DNA from: an uncultured Poribacteria bacterium | Lineage (GTDB): Bacteria > Poribacteria > WGA-4E > WGA-3G | Assembly: GCA_951828385.1 (NCBI GenBank) | Contig: OX639973.1 | Span: 868,001 to 932,000, forward strand | Reading direction: 5' to 3' | Length of the DNA stretch: 64,000 nt | Part shown: positions 16,293-28,200 of the stretch, in pieces | Layout of the letters: each line of letters begins with the position of its first letter | How positions within the stretch are numbered: the stretch's first letter is position 1 | Program-made: the position numbers and the translations under genes | Notes under the pieces: generated by a model | What the model saw: only the letters and a program-made list of their open reading frames with translations | Databases searched by the model: none | Told to the model about the DNA's origin: nothing

Positions 16293-19200
16293 ATGCTTGG
16301 ACAAGGAAAATCTCATGTTGTCGCGTTCCTTCTGTGTCTGATATTTTTCACTCTTTCCGTCTCGTCATCGCTTCTTGCGCAAGATGAAACGAACGATGCC
16401 AAAATAATTGAACGCTACAAGTTAATGCTGAACCGTAAGCCGAAAGAGGGAAGCACATTTGATCGGCTCTACCAGTTTTATCTTGAAGGTGCCGGTTTAG
16501 AAGCGATGGTCGCCGATTATCAGGTAGAAGTGCAAGCGAAACCGGATAATCCGAACCCTCAACTCATCTTGGGACACATCTACAAACGCCTTGGAAGAGA
16601 TGCCGAAGCTGTCAAAGCATATCAACGTGCAGTTGAACTCGCACCGAACAATTACTATCCACACTTTGCGCTCGGGCAGGCGTATGCAGTCCTGCTTCAG
16701 CATGAAAACGCCATTAGCGCATTGAAGCAGGCAGCCAAAATCGCTGAGGAGACGCAAACCGCCACTCCCGAAGACCTGACTGCGATCTACAAAGCCCTCG
16801 GCAGATCGTATTTCCGACGAGACCGGGTTGATGAAGCAATTGTGGCATGGACAAAGATCGCTGAACTCGATCCAAAGAATATCTTCGCACGCATTGAACT
16901 TGCGGATCTGTTCCGTGAGCAGGAACTCTACGAACAGGCAATTGCGCAGCACGAGGCAATCATTCAGTTCAAAGCGGATGATCCGTATCGTGTGTGCCTG
17001 AGTCGACGCGAAATTGGCAATATCCACGAGGCGAAAGGCGACTATGAAACCGCCATCCAAATTTACGATACTGCCCTGGCATTGACAGCACCCGGTAACT
17101 GGCTCCGTAAGGACCTCCAACAACGCATCATCGGGATTTATGCTGCAGATGGGAACTGGGAAGGCTTAATTGAATACTATCAAAAGAAACTTGAAGCAAC
17201 CCCGAACGAACCTGAACGCCTCGGTTTACTCGCTTCAGCCTATATTGAGAACCAACAACTCGACGAAGGCATCACAACATATCAAAAGGCAGTAGCACTC
17301 GCCCCGACCGATGCGACCCTACGCTTGAGCCTCATCACAGCGTTTCGCAATGCCGAAAGATTTGAAGACGCTGCGGCGGCTTATGAATCCTTGAGCGAAC
17401 AAGATCCTGACGATTTCGGTATCTATCGCGAACTGGGTGAATTGTACCTGCATTTAGAAAACGAAAACAAAGCACGGACAACGTATCAGCGGATGATTGA
17501 CCGCGACCCGGAGAACGCAGGTACACATCTCATTCTCGCCGAAATATACGCCAGCAATGAGTGGATAGAGGATGCCGCGGCAGCATATCAAAAAGCGATT
17601 GTGCTTGCACCGAGCAACCTCGATTATATTGAGTATTTCGGCGAATTCTACTTCCGAGAAGGCAATCGTGAAAAGGCACTTGAGACTTGGAACATGATGG
17701 TTGCTGCCGAGAAAGGAATCGCTGAAAATTACGAACGGCTGGCGCAACTGCTTGATACAAAGAACTTTCATCCTGAAGCGATCGCTGCAAGTCGGAAGGC
17801 TGTTGAATTGATGCCTGATGTCTATCGCTACCGTGAGGCGTTGGCGAAGCTGCTCATGAAAAACGAAGATTACGACGCAGCGTTAACAGAATACACAGAA
17901 GCCGCAAAAGTTGCACCGAACGCCTTTTTCGCTGAGGAGATGGATAACCAACGGATTGAACTCTACCGACGACAAGGAACACTTGTTGAGAAAATTGAAG
18001 CGGTGGAGGCAGCCCTTGAAACCCCCGGACTCCCCGCTGTCGATATCTTCGCGAAACAGAAACGACTTGCGAAGATGTATCTCAAATTAGGCAACATTAC
18101 GTACGCCCTCGAAGTACTTCTGAAGGCGAAAGCACAGCAACCCGACGATGTAGTGATCAATCGGTGGCTCGCGGAGGTCTATATCAGGCAGGGTAGGCGC
18201 GACGATGCGAATGTCGTCTATAAGCACCTTACCGAAATTGATAACGCGAATGCCCGCGAATACTATGAAAACATCGCACGCTCTTATCTAAAAGTGATGG
18301 ATTTTGATGCAGCGACAGTGGCAGCGAAACAGGCGATCGCGCACAGTCCGCGCAATCCTGAAGGGCATCAGATGCTTGCAGCAATCGCCAAACAGTCTGC
18401 GAATTATGAGAGTGCTATAGACAGCCTCAAACAGGCACTTCGCCTGCGTCCGGAAGCGATTGATATTCGCTCCGAATTGGCGGCGACCTACAAACTATCA
18501 GGTAAACCGCGACAGGCACTAGCGCAGTATTGGCGGTGCTGGGAGTTGAGCGACACCGTTAGTGACAAACTCGCTTTCGTCAAACCGCTTTCGGAAGCGT
18601 ATTATGACTTAGGACGGCGTGGCGAATTTGAAGAAAAACTCAAGCAGCTCTCGAAATCCAATACATCCGGTGTCGGAGCCGTTATCGCGCTCGCTGAACT
18701 CTATCGGATGGAGGGAGACCTACCGAGTGCACGTTTCCAACTCGCGCGCGCATTGGACAAAGAACGCGAGAATCCTGATTTGCTGACACAACTTGTGGAT
18801 ATTAGTATAGACCTTGGGGATACACAAGACGCAATCAGTTACCAACAGCGGCTTGTAAAAGCACAACCGGACCCCATCCATCAACAACAACTCGGCAAAT
18901 TGTTATTTGAAGTTGGACGTGAACAAGAGGCGATTCAGGTCTGGACGAAACTGCTACACGCCAAAAACCAAACACTTGAAGCGGAGATTAAACTCACGAC
19001 CCTCCTGATCCAACACGGGATGTTGGATGAAGCGATTTCTGTTCTGGATCGCGCAGCAGAAAAGATAGCAGGCACAAATGCTGCTATTACACTCTATCAA
19101 CTCGGTGCTGTATTGGTAGGGTTGAACGAATCAGAACGCGCGCAACCGTACTTCCAACGTATCTTGGAACTCCCGCGACCCCGTCAGTTAACCCAGGATC

Positions 19201-22200
19201 CCCCCGGCATTAACACCAACAAATTTGAAATATCTCGGAGTCGCGTCGGCGATATTCAGAGGAAACCAACGTTTGCAGCGAGGGGCATGCCGTGGATACC
19301 CAAAACCTTTGAGGAGGCACAAGCCGCAGCACTCGTTCAGTTGACTACGTACGCACAACAGCAGGGGAAGCTGAGCGAACTCATCCAACAATTTGAAGCA
19401 GATGTTGAAGCAAATCCGACAGACATCAAGGCACTTGAGACCTTAGCACAACTCTACACACTCGTCCAACACCATGACAAGGCAGATCAAGTTATTGACC
19501 GGTTGATTGCGGCTTCACCGGACGATCCGACGTATCAATCGTTGCGACTAAAGCACACACTGGAAAAAAATATTAACTATGAAACGGTGAAAAAACATCT
19601 TGACGGTCTGCCCGGTTTGAATCACGAAGCCCGACTCCGGTATGTCGCAGCATACGCCGAAAAGCTCTATCGTCAACGGAAACGGACGGATGCCAGAAAA
19701 CTCATGGACGAACTTGAGGATGTAAAAGTGACAGACCTCAGCACCGGTATTGTGTTGGTCAATACTTTCGTGCTCATAAATAGAACCGACGCAGCGGAGA
19801 AAATTATTGCACAACTCGCGAAACCGATACCCAAGCAGCTCTCACAGTACACCCAACCCTATAAAAGACTCACGGGGGATTACATTCGTGACGGACACAT
19901 CGACAAAGCCATCGCGCTTCTCTGGGCTTTCTGTGAGCGGACGAAACCGGATGCTGCACATCCGCGGCGTGTCGCAGCACTTGCACAAGCATCCCAGTAC
20001 TACTACAGTGGACATATACCCCTTCAATCAAACTATCCATCGTCGACGGTGTACTACGATCAAACACGCTTGGGGCATCTCCAGTGGGCTTTCCAAGAGC
20101 TGTGGTTGCGGAATCAGCAGGAAACATTATATGGCAAACTGCAGGCTGAATTGAATGCTGCTAAAGGTAGAAACCGTATCTATCCGAGTTTGGCACTCAG
20201 CTATTGCTACTGGTGGGATGAGAAGCGGACGAAGGCACAAACAGTCCTTTCCGAATTACAACAGGAATTTCCAGACGACCTCACGCTCAAACTCATCACT
20301 GCCTTTGCTGCTATTCAGACGGGAAACCACAAAACAGCATTGGCGATGCTTGAGGAACTCGCTGAAACCGATCCGAGGAACCGCCGTCAGTATAACGAAC
20401 TCACGCTGGAACTTGCCTTACACACAGGTGACACCGTCGCGGTCCGTGAACTAGTCACGAAACTCTTGAATTCACCGACGACCGCCCAAGAACTCTATCA
20501 CTTTTCGCAAAAACTCAAGGATGCTGGCCTGACACAGTACGCCATCGCCGTTGCTAAAAGAGCGATGCATTTAGCGATGGGGCAGCAGTCGCCGAATTTC
20601 CTGATGGAGTTAAGTGGACATTTAGAAAGACTCGGTCGCGGACAGGACGCAGCACACCTTGCCGAACGCGCCCTACACTTCGCTAACCGCCCTGACCGGT
20701 ACGGACGGACATTATACTACTGGAATTTTCAGCGGGCGACACACCTCACAAGCCACGCAAAAAGCATGCGCGCGCGTGAACCTGAGCTAATCAAAGCGAT
20801 CGAAAATAATCCGAATTCATTTCAAGCACACGTCAAACTCGCAACCTTCTATGAAAGCACCAATCAGATAGAAAAGGCATCAGGGGCATTCACGGCTGCA
20901 CTTGCTCTGCGGCCCAACGACAATATGACTCGACACCGATACGTCCAAATGCTCCAGAGAAGTGGAAAAGTAAGCGATGCCGTCCCCCATTACACCCTAC
21001 TTCTCAGAGATAACTCAAGCGCACTCGGATACAGCTATCGAGATGCAATAGATGCCTTCTTCCAAGCGGATAAAGTTGATGAACTCATCGCTCTCGCGAA
21101 GGACCTGATTTTGCCTGTGGGGCAATACGCCGGTAACGATTTCACGCACAAAGTCGCACAGCGGTGTTTGAGTCATAAAAGACCCGAAGCAGCCGTCGAG
21201 ATATTTGAAAAGATTATTGAGGTACACCCAGACTGGAATTACGTCTACCGAGAATTAGCAGACGCTTATGCTGCCATAGGTAACCATGAAAAGGCGATTC
21301 AGTTCTTACAGGAAAGTCAAGAATCCGATAAGACAGGGCTTTCCCAAACGGCGTTTGTCCTAAAACTCGCTGAATTTCATGAGGCATCTGGCGGTCTTGA
21401 GACAGCGACTCAGTTCCTTCGTGAAAAATTGGGAGGCGGTGACATATCTGATTCGCAAGTGGCGTTTGCCCTGAAACTCGCTGAACTCTATAAGGCCTCT
21501 GGCACGTTAGAAGCCTTAATAACGGAATACGAGGCAAAACTCGCTGACAAACCCGAAGATGCGACCCTGCTTTATCTGATTGCCAACATGAAACTTGAAA
21601 CAGATGATATTGAAGGTGCAAACACGTACGTGAATCAGCTGCTGGATAACGCGCTCACGTCAGCATCTACCCAATGGTTATATAGCCTCGCTGAGGCTTA
21701 CGAAAACATCGGGAATCACGATTTCCAACTCCGGCTGCTTGAGTCCGCAGTTGAGAAAGTTAAAAAGGCAAACTCATGGGGCCTTTCAGTAAGTTACCAG
21801 AAACTCGGAGAGGCTTATGCGAAACTAAATGAGAAAGAGAAGGCACAGGACGCATTCCGTAAGATGGGCACGATCCAACTGATGCGGAAGCGCGGAAGAA
21901 ACTTCTATGATATAAGGGACCTCGCTGCGATTTACATGCAACACAAGATGTGGGACGATGCTGAAGCCCTCTTTACTGGAATCATCAACGATATCTCAAC
22001 AAGATCCTATGACCGTGAACAAGCACAAGAACGGTTGATGCAGATTGAAAAACAGCGCAGCCGTCTTAAAACGACACCCCAGCTGACCGAAAAAACACAA
22101 GGGATGAATGTCGGTGTGCAGCGTGCATTCGCAAAGGAATACATGGATCGTGGTGAAATCAGTCAAGCCAGGGAAATTTACGAGCAGATCGTGAAAGCGG

Positions 22201-25187
22201 TGCCTGAGGACCTCGAATCCCGCGCCCAACTCGCGAACCTTTATTCACAGCAAAATCTACACGATAAAGCAATTGGGACGTGGAACGCCTTACTTGAAAC
22301 GGATCCAGAGAATACAAAGTATCAGGATGGGCTTATCAATAGTTATCAAACTTCTGGAAAAATTGACGAGGCACTTGCGCTCGCGCAAGCGTTCATTGAC
22401 GCGACTCCTGAGGTTGGTGCTCACCATGCGCGCATCGCAAAGCTTTATAAAGACGAAAACCGGATTGATGAAGCAATCGATGCATACCAAAAAGCGAGCG
22501 AGCTGACTCCCGGAAACGCCCAGATTTATGAAGACCTTGCAAACCTCTATCTCGGCAAAGACGACCTAACTGCCGCTGAGAAAGCGTTCAAAGAAGCTAT
22601 TCGATACACCAGCCAAGATTGGGAGCGGCGCAACCTTGAACGGCAGCTCGTTGGCATCTACGAGCGTCAAGGAAAATTAGAAGAGATGCTACAGCAAGCA
22701 GAAACCGAAGGCACACTCACATCTACAATGCAAAAAGCACTTGCCGAACACTATCAGGAAAATGGGGAATCGGAAAAAGCAGTCGATGCCTATAAGAAGG
22801 CACTTGACATGACACCCCAAGGTTACGAACGCGAAGACCTCGAGGCTACATTGCTCAGGGTCTACGTCCAATTCGATAAGATCGATTCAGCATTAGAACT
22901 CTATGAAACGGAATTACTTGCGAATGCCAGTTCAACACGTATGTCTACGTCTTATAGTAGTTCCTCCGGTATCACAACCTACTACGGCGGTGACGAAGCA
23001 CGCGAGGCTTTAATCCGAGCGTGTAAAGATCAAGACAAACTTGAGGCTTTGAAAACCCTCTTTGAAGGCAGACGTGAGAAAGAAGCGGATAACCCGACAG
23101 TCCTTGAAATGATCGCTGAAATTTACCGGAACGCAAACGACCATGAGCAGGCAGCGGAAGCCTATCAAGCCCTCTCTAAGGTCCAATCGAGTCCAAAAAA
23201 CATCCGTAGTGCTTACTACGCTGTTGTCGCACGCCATCAAAATCAGCAGCCCGAGTTAGCGAAGGAACAACTCACACTCGCCGAAACGCTGCTTGCATCA
23301 AGCAATCGCGCCCGAGACGAGTCGTTTCTCGGCGCACTCGCGACGATCTGTTGGAAAGGTAAGATGTATGCCCCGGCTATTAAACTCGTTAACGACGCAA
23401 TCACTGAAGCACAGAATTCCAGTAATACTTGGGAGCTGGAGTACTTATACGAGATTCTCGGAGAATGCTGCCTTGAGGCGAAGCGGTACGAAGAGGCATA
23501 CAACGCATATCAACAACTGGCAAATATCGCCAGATCCGAGTACAAACGCCAAAATGCGGAAACGAAAATGGATCAAGCCTCTAAAGACGGTAACCTTTAT
23601 GAAAAATGGATTCCGCAACGGCTCAAACAGGTTCAGGAAAATCCAGGGGATCTTGAGGCACGCTTTGACCTCGCCGAAGCTTACGAACTCAGCAATAAAG
23701 TTGACGAGGCAATCGTTGAATACCAGAAACTGAGCGAACACCAACCCGATAACGCGCAGTGGTACAAGAAACTCGGTGCCCTCTACCAGCAGCGGGCTCT
23801 GCAAGGACACGAGACGGATATGGAAGGGTACGCTCAATCACACCCTGCACTTACATCATTAGCACAAGCGGCATCGGCGTATGAATCAGCCCTTCAGCTT
23901 GAACCGAATTCTTATGAACTGTATCGTTCGTTGGCAAAAATCCACACGCAAGGCGAGCACCCCTTAAATGCGGAAGACGTATATCGGCGCGCCTTGGAGG
24001 CTCCGCTCACACAGAGGGAGCACGAGGCTGCCGTTAAAGCTATCTTAGACCTCTATACCGACAATGGACAAGCAGAGAAACATATTGCCCTCCTTGAGGA
24101 GCTGAGACCCAAAATAGTGAACAGTGCCGTCCTGCACGAACGCTTAGGGAATGCTTACAAAAAAGCAGGCGATGCTGAAAAAGCAGAAATCGCCTACGCC
24201 GAATGGGCAAAAATCCGCAACAAAGAGGTGAATAAGAGTCAACGGGCTTCGGACTATCATCAATTCGCGGCGCAGCTGCTGAGTAGAAATATCACACCCG
24301 AGGTCGCCTTGGAACTGGCGAAACGAGCAACACAACGCTCCAACTACTGGAACTATCACCTGACACTGGGGCAGGCGTATCTCGCCAATGACCAGTACGA
24401 TGCAGCGCGCGAACAATTCAAACGCAGTCTCAATAGCCTCGACCCATCGAATGGTGGTTACTTCGATGTCATACGGCTGCTGTGGACCCGCCTCGCCCAA
24501 GCCGGTAAGAGTGCGAAGTACGAAAAGCCTTATGTTGAAATGATCACGCAATTGATTAACGAACTGCCGGACACGCCTGCTATCTCCGCACGCGGTAACG
24601 CTGTGCTGGCCCAATTTTATCTTGACAATCACCAGCCTGACAAGGCGAAAGCATATATCCATAAAACGACCTTCATCCCGGAAACTGCCTGGTCAGTTAT
24701 CGGTCCATTTGACAATACAAACGGTGCCGGCTACGATAAAGCCTTCATCCCAGAGGAAGCGACGCGGCTTGACACCACACTGACGGACGACGGACACAAC
24801 GGACACATCGGCTGGACGCAGCGGACAGATAAAACCTTTGATGGTTACGTGGATTTTGAGACAATCTTCGGGGGTGACCTCAATTGGGTAGCAGCTTATG
24901 CGTGGACACCCCTAACCGTCCCCGATGAACGCATCGCTCATATCCACTTCGGCAGCGATGACCAGGCAAAAATCTGGTTAAACGGTGAGTCGATCTACAC
25001 TGACAGGACAGCCCATTCCGTGGCAATTGACCAGGTCACCATTCCTGTAACACTCAAGCCCGGCAAAAATAGCCTCCTCGTCAAAGTCTGTGACGAGGAA
25101 ATTTTTTGGGGATTCCACCTCCGAATCACCGATGCCGATGGAAAGCCGTTTGACGATTTGATAATTAACGAACCGGAAGAGAATTAA
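16293..25187 (+). CDS. Giant secreted TPR protein 1 (2964 aa)
   Basis: The signal peptide (about residues 1-29, ending SSSLLA) has no lipobox cysteine. A charged opening follows (IIERYKLMLNRKPKEGSTFD, conserved in all four giants), then nearly continuous TPR and TPR-like helical pairs with the A/G-Y-A-P pattern (for example LGRDAEAVKAYQRAVELAPN). About residues 970-1015 form a non-TPR Pro-rich linker. A Tyr/Trp-rich conserved patch (SYCYWWDEKR) lies near residue 1310. The C-terminal module (about 2800-2964, AWSVIGPFDNTNG to the end) is shared with the secreted WD40 protein. There are no other membrane segments, so it should be an exported superhelical scaffold. GGAGGT lies seven bases before the ATG. 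It is followed closely by TPR giant 2 and may be co-transcribed with it. Partners are unknown. Confidence 0.88.
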   Translation: MLGQGKSHVVAFLLCLIFFTLSVSSSLLAQDETNDAKIIERYKLMLNRKPKEGSTFDRLYQFYLEGAGLEAMVADYQVEVQAKPDNPNPQLILGHIYKRLGRDAEAVKAYQRAVELAPNNYYPHFALGQAYAVLLQHENAISALKQAAKIAEETQTATPEDLTAIYKALGRSYFRRDRVDEAIVAWTKIAELDPKNIFARIELADLFREQELYEQAIAQHEAIIQFKADDPYRVCLSRREIGNIHEAKGDYETAIQIYDTALALTAPGNWLRKDLQQRIIGIYAADGNWEGLIEYYQKKLEATPNEPERLGLLASAYIENQQLDEGITTYQKAVALAPTDATLRLSLITAFRNAERFEDAAAAYESLSEQDPDDFGIYRELGELYLHLENENKARTTYQRMIDRDPENAGTHLILAEIYASNEWIEDAAAAYQKAIVLAPSNLDYIEYFGEFYFREGNREKALETWNMMVAAEKGIAENYERLAQLLDTKNFHPEAIAASRKAVELMPDVYRYREALAKLLMKNEDYDAALTEYTEAAKVAPNAFFAEEMDNQRIELYRRQGTLVEKIEAVEAALETPGLPAVDIFAKQKRLAKMYLKLGNITYALEVLLKAKAQQPDDVVINRWLAEVYIRQGRRDDANVVYKHLTEIDNANAREYYENIARSYLKVMDFDAATVAAKQAIAHSPRNPEGHQMLAAIAKQSANYESAIDSLKQALRLRPEAIDIRSELAATYKLSGKPRQALAQYWRCWELSDTVSDKLAFVKPLSEAYYDLGRRGEFEEKLKQLSKSNTSGVGAVIALAELYRMEGDLPSARFQLARALDKERENPDLLTQLVDISIDLGDTQDAISYQQRLVKAQPDPIHQQQLGKLLFEVGREQEAIQVWTKLLHAKNQTLEAEIKLTTLLIQHGMLDEAISVLDRAAEKIAGTNAAITLYQLGAVLVGLNESERAQPYFQRILELPRPRQLTQDPPGINTNKFEISRSRVGDIQRKPTFAARGMPWIPKTFEEAQAAALVQLTTYAQQQGKLSELIQQFEADVEANPTDIKALETLAQLYTLVQHHDKADQVIDRLIAASPDDPTYQSLRLKHTLEKNINYETVKKHLDGLPGLNHEARLRYVAAYAEKLYRQRKRTDARKLMDELEDVKVTDLSTGIVLVNTFVLINRTDAAEKIIAQLAKPIPKQLSQYTQPYKRLTGDYIRDGHIDKAIALLWAFCERTKPDAAHPRRVAALAQASQYYYSGHIPLQSNYPSSTVYYDQTRLGHLQWAFQELWLRNQQETLYGKLQAELNAAKGRNRIYPSLALSYCYWWDEKRTKAQTVLSELQQEFPDDLTLKLITAFAAIQTGNHKTALAMLEELAETDPRNRRQYNELTLELALHTGDTVAVRELVTKLLNSPTTAQELYHFSQKLKDAGLTQYAIAVAKRAMHLAMGQQSPNFLMELSGHLERLGRGQDAAHLAERALHFANRPDRYGRTLYYWNFQRATHLTSHAKSMRAREPELIKAIENNPNSFQAHVKLATFYESTNQIEKASGAFTAALALRPNDNMTRHRYVQMLQRSGKVSDAVPHYTLLLRDNSSALGYSYRDAIDAFFQADKVDELIALAKDLILPVGQYAGNDFTHKVAQRCLSHKRPEAAVEIFEKIIEVHPDWNYVYRELADAYAAIGNHEKAIQFLQESQESDKTGLSQTAFVLKLAEFHEASGGLETATQFLREKLGGGDISDSQVAFALKLAELYKASGTLEALITEYEAKLADKPEDATLLYLIANMKLETDDIEGANTYVNQLLDNALTSASTQWLYSLAEAYENIGNHDFQLRLLESAVEKVKKANSWGLSVSYQKLGEAYAKLNEKEKAQDAFRKMGTIQLMRKRGRNFYDIRDLAAIYMQHKMWDDAEALFTGIINDISTRSYDREQAQERLMQIEKQRSRLKTTPQLTEKTQGMNVGVQRAFAKEYMDRGEISQAREIYEQIVKAVPEDLESRAQLANLYSQQNLHDKAIGTWNALLETDPENTKYQDGLINSYQTSGKIDEALALAQAFIDATPEVGAHHARIAKLYKDENRIDEAIDAYQKASELTPGNAQIYEDLANLYLGKDDLTAAEKAFKEAIRYTSQDWERRNLERQLVGIYERQGKLEEMLQQAETEGTLTSTMQKALAEHYQENGESEKAVDAYKKALDMTPQGYEREDLEATLLRVYVQFDKIDSALELYETELLANASSTRMSTSYSSSSGITTYYGGDEAREALIRACKDQDKLEALKTLFEGRREKEADNPTVLEMIAEIYRNANDHEQAAEAYQALSKVQSSPKNIRSAYYAVVARHQNQQPELAKEQLTLAETLLASSNRARDESFLGALATICWKGKMYAPAIKLVNDAITEAQNSSNTWELEYLYEILGECCLEAKRYEEAYNAYQQLANIARSEYKRQNAETKMDQASKDGNLYEKWIPQRLKQVQENPGDLEARFDLAEAYELSNKVDEAIVEYQKLSEHQPDNAQWYKKLGALYQQRALQGHETDMEGYAQSHPALTSLAQAASAYESALQLEPNSYELYRSLAKIHTQGEHPLNAEDVYRRALEAPLTQREHEAAVKAILDLYTDNGQAEKHIALLEELRPKIVNSAVLHERLGNAYKKAGDAEKAEIAYAEWAKIRNKEVNKSQRASDYHQFAAQLLSRNITPEVALELAKRATQRSNYWNYHLTLGQAYLANDQYDAAREQFKRSLNSLDPSNGGYFDVIRLLWTRLAQAGKSAKYEKPYVEMITQLINELPDTPAISARGNAVLAQFYLDNHQPDKAKAYIHKTTFIPETAWSVIGPFDNTNGAGYDKAFIPEEATRLDTTLTDDGHNGHIGWTQRTDKTFDGYVDFETIFGGDLNWVAAYAWTPLTVPDERIAHIHFGSDDQAKIWLNGESIYTDRTAHSVAIDQVTIPVTLKPGKNSLLVKVCDEEIFWGFHLRITDADGKPFDDLIINEPEEN

Positions 25188-25246
25188 CCACGAACAATCA
25201 GCACGCACATTCACTGTCTATTGCCTAAGTCTAAGGAGATATGTTC

Positions 25247-28200
25247 ATGTTCGGACGAAAAAATCACACAATCGCTATTTTTGTTCTATTCCTTATAGTT
25301 TGTGCCTCGTGTCTTCCATCCATCACCTTTGCGCAAGACGAAGCGAACGATGCCAAAATAATTGAACGCTACAAGTTAATGCTGAGTCGTAAGCCGAAAG
25401 AGGGAAGCACGTTTGATCGGCTCTACCAGTTTTATCTTGAAGGTGCCGGTTTAGATGCTATGGTTGCTGATTATCAGGCGGAAGTGCAAGCAAAACCGGA
25501 TAATCCGAACCCTCAACTTCTCTTGGGGCATATCTACAAACGTCTTGGAAAAGATGCCGAGGCTGTTAAAACATATCAGCGCGCCGTTGAACTCGCTCCG
25601 AACAATTACTATCCACACTTTGCCCTCGGACAGGCGTACGCCATACTGCTTCAACATGAAAACGCGATTGGGGCACTGAATCAAGCGGCAAAAATCGCTG
25701 AAGAGACCCAAGCTGCTACCCCCGAAGAGCTCACCGACATCTACAAGGCACTCGGCAGAGCGTATTTTCGTCGAGACCGTGTTGATGAAGCAATTTCGGC
25801 ATGGACAAAAATCGCTGAACTCGACCCAGAGAATATCTTTACACGCATTGAACTCGCTGACTTGCTCCGCGAGCAGGAACTTTACGAACAGGCAATCACA
25901 CAGCACGAAGCAATTATTCAGTTCAAAGCGGAAGATCCGTATCGTGTATGCCTGAGCCGACGCGAGATTGGCAATATCCACGAGGCAAAAGGCGATTACG
26001 AGACTGCTATTGAGAGCTATGACTCAGCACTGGCATTGACGGCACCGGGGAACTGGCTCCGTAAGGACCTCCAACACCGTATTATCGGGATTTACGCTGC
26101 AGACGGAAACTGGGAAGGCTTAATTGAATACTATCAAAAGAAACTTGAGACCACTCCGAACGAACCTGAACTTCTCGGCTTGTTGGCTGCCGCTTATATT
26201 GAGAATCAGCAGCCGGCGGAAGGTATTGCAACATATCAGAAGGCAGTAGCACTTGCGCCGACCGATGCGACCCTACGCTTGAACCTCATCGCAGCGTTTC
26301 GGAATGCTGAAAGATTTGAAGACGCTGCGGCAGCCTACGAATCTTTGAGCGAACAAGATCCTGACGATTTTGGGATCTACCGTGAACTTGGTGAATTGTA
26401 CCTGCATTTAGAAGACGAAAACAGAGCGCGGGCAACATATCAGCGAATGATTGACCGCGACCCAGAGAACGCGGGGACCCACCTCATCCTCGCCGAAATC
26501 TACGCCAGCAATGAATGGATAGAGGATGCGGCTGGAGCCTATCAAAAAGTGATTGTGCTTGCGCCGGGCAATCTCGATTATATTGAGTATTTCGGTGAAT
26601 TCTACTTCCGACAAGGCAATCGTGAAAAGGCAATTGAGACATGGAACATGATGGTTGCTGGTGAAAAAGGAGTCGCTGAGAACTATGAACGGTTGGCGCA
26701 ACTGCTTGACACAAAGAATTACCGCGTCGAAGCGATCGCCGCCAGTCGGAAGGCTGTTGAACTGATGCCCGATGTCTATCGCTACCGTGAGGCGTTGGCG
26801 AAGCTGCTCATGAAAAACGAGGATTACGACGCAGCGTTAACAGAATACACGGAAGCCGCAAAAGTTGCACCGAACGCCTTTTTCGCTGAGGAGATGGATA
26901 ACCAACGGATTGAACTTTATCGGCGACAAGGCACACTCGTTGAGAAGATTGAAACGGTGGAAGCGGAACTGGAAACGTCGAGACTCTCTGATACTGATAT
27001 TTTCGAGAAGCAGAAACGGCTTGCCAAGATGTATCTGAAGTTGGGCAACATTACCTACGCGCTCGAAGTCCTCTTGAAGGCAAAAGCACATCAACCGGAC
27101 GATATCATTGTGAACCGATGGCTCGCGGAGGTTTACACGAAGCAGAATAGGCGTGATGATGCCAACGCAGTCTATAGACACCTCATCACAATTGATAACG
27201 CGAATACACGAGAATACTATACCAATATAGCACGGGCGCATCTGAACGCTATGGACTTCGATGCAGCAACAGAAGCGTCAAAGCAGGTCATCGCGCACAG
27301 TCCACGCAATCCTGAAGGCCATCAGATGCTCGCAGAAATTGCGAAGCAGTCTGGAAATTATGATAACGCCATAGATAGCCTCAAACAGGCACTGCGTCTG
27401 CGTCCAGAAGCGATTGATATTCGTGCGGAATTGGCAGCGACCTACAAACTTTCAGGAAAACCTCGGCAGGCACTGGCGCAGTATTGGCGGTGCTGGGAGT
27501 TGAGTGATACCGTTAGCGACAAACTCGCTTTCGTGAAACCGCTTTCGGAAGCGTATTATGACTTAGGACGGCGCGGGGAGTTTGAGGAAAAACTGAAACA
27601 GTTATCAAAATCCAATACATCGAGTGTTGGACCTGTTATCGCACTCGCCGAACTCTACCGGATGGAAGGCGACTTACCGAGTGCGCGTTTCCAACTGGCG
27701 CGGGCATTAGACAGAGAACGCGAAAATCCGGATCTGCTGGCACAACTCGTTAGTATCAGTGTTGATCTCGGCGATAACCAAGACGCGTTGACCTATCAAC
27801 AACGACTTGTCAAAGTGCAACCCGATCCGAGTCATCAGCGCCGGCTCGGTGAGCTGCTGTTTGATGCAGGACGCGAGCAGGAGGCGATACAAGCATGGAC
27901 GAAACTGCTACATGCGAAAAATCAGACGCTTGAAGCTGAGGTCAAGCTTGCGACCCTCCTGATTCGGCATGGATTGCCTGACGAGGCACTTTTTGTGCTC
28001 GATCGTGCGGCAGAAAAGATCACTGGCACAGATGCTCATATCGCGCTCTATCAGCTCGGTGTGGTGTTGGTGAGTATGAACGAATACGACCGCGCTCGCA
28101 CACACTTCCAGCGAATTTTGGAAATGCCGAAACCGCCCAAAAATGCAACACAGAATGTAAAGGCACCCACAACTTACACAACATCAGGTACTCCCGGAAT

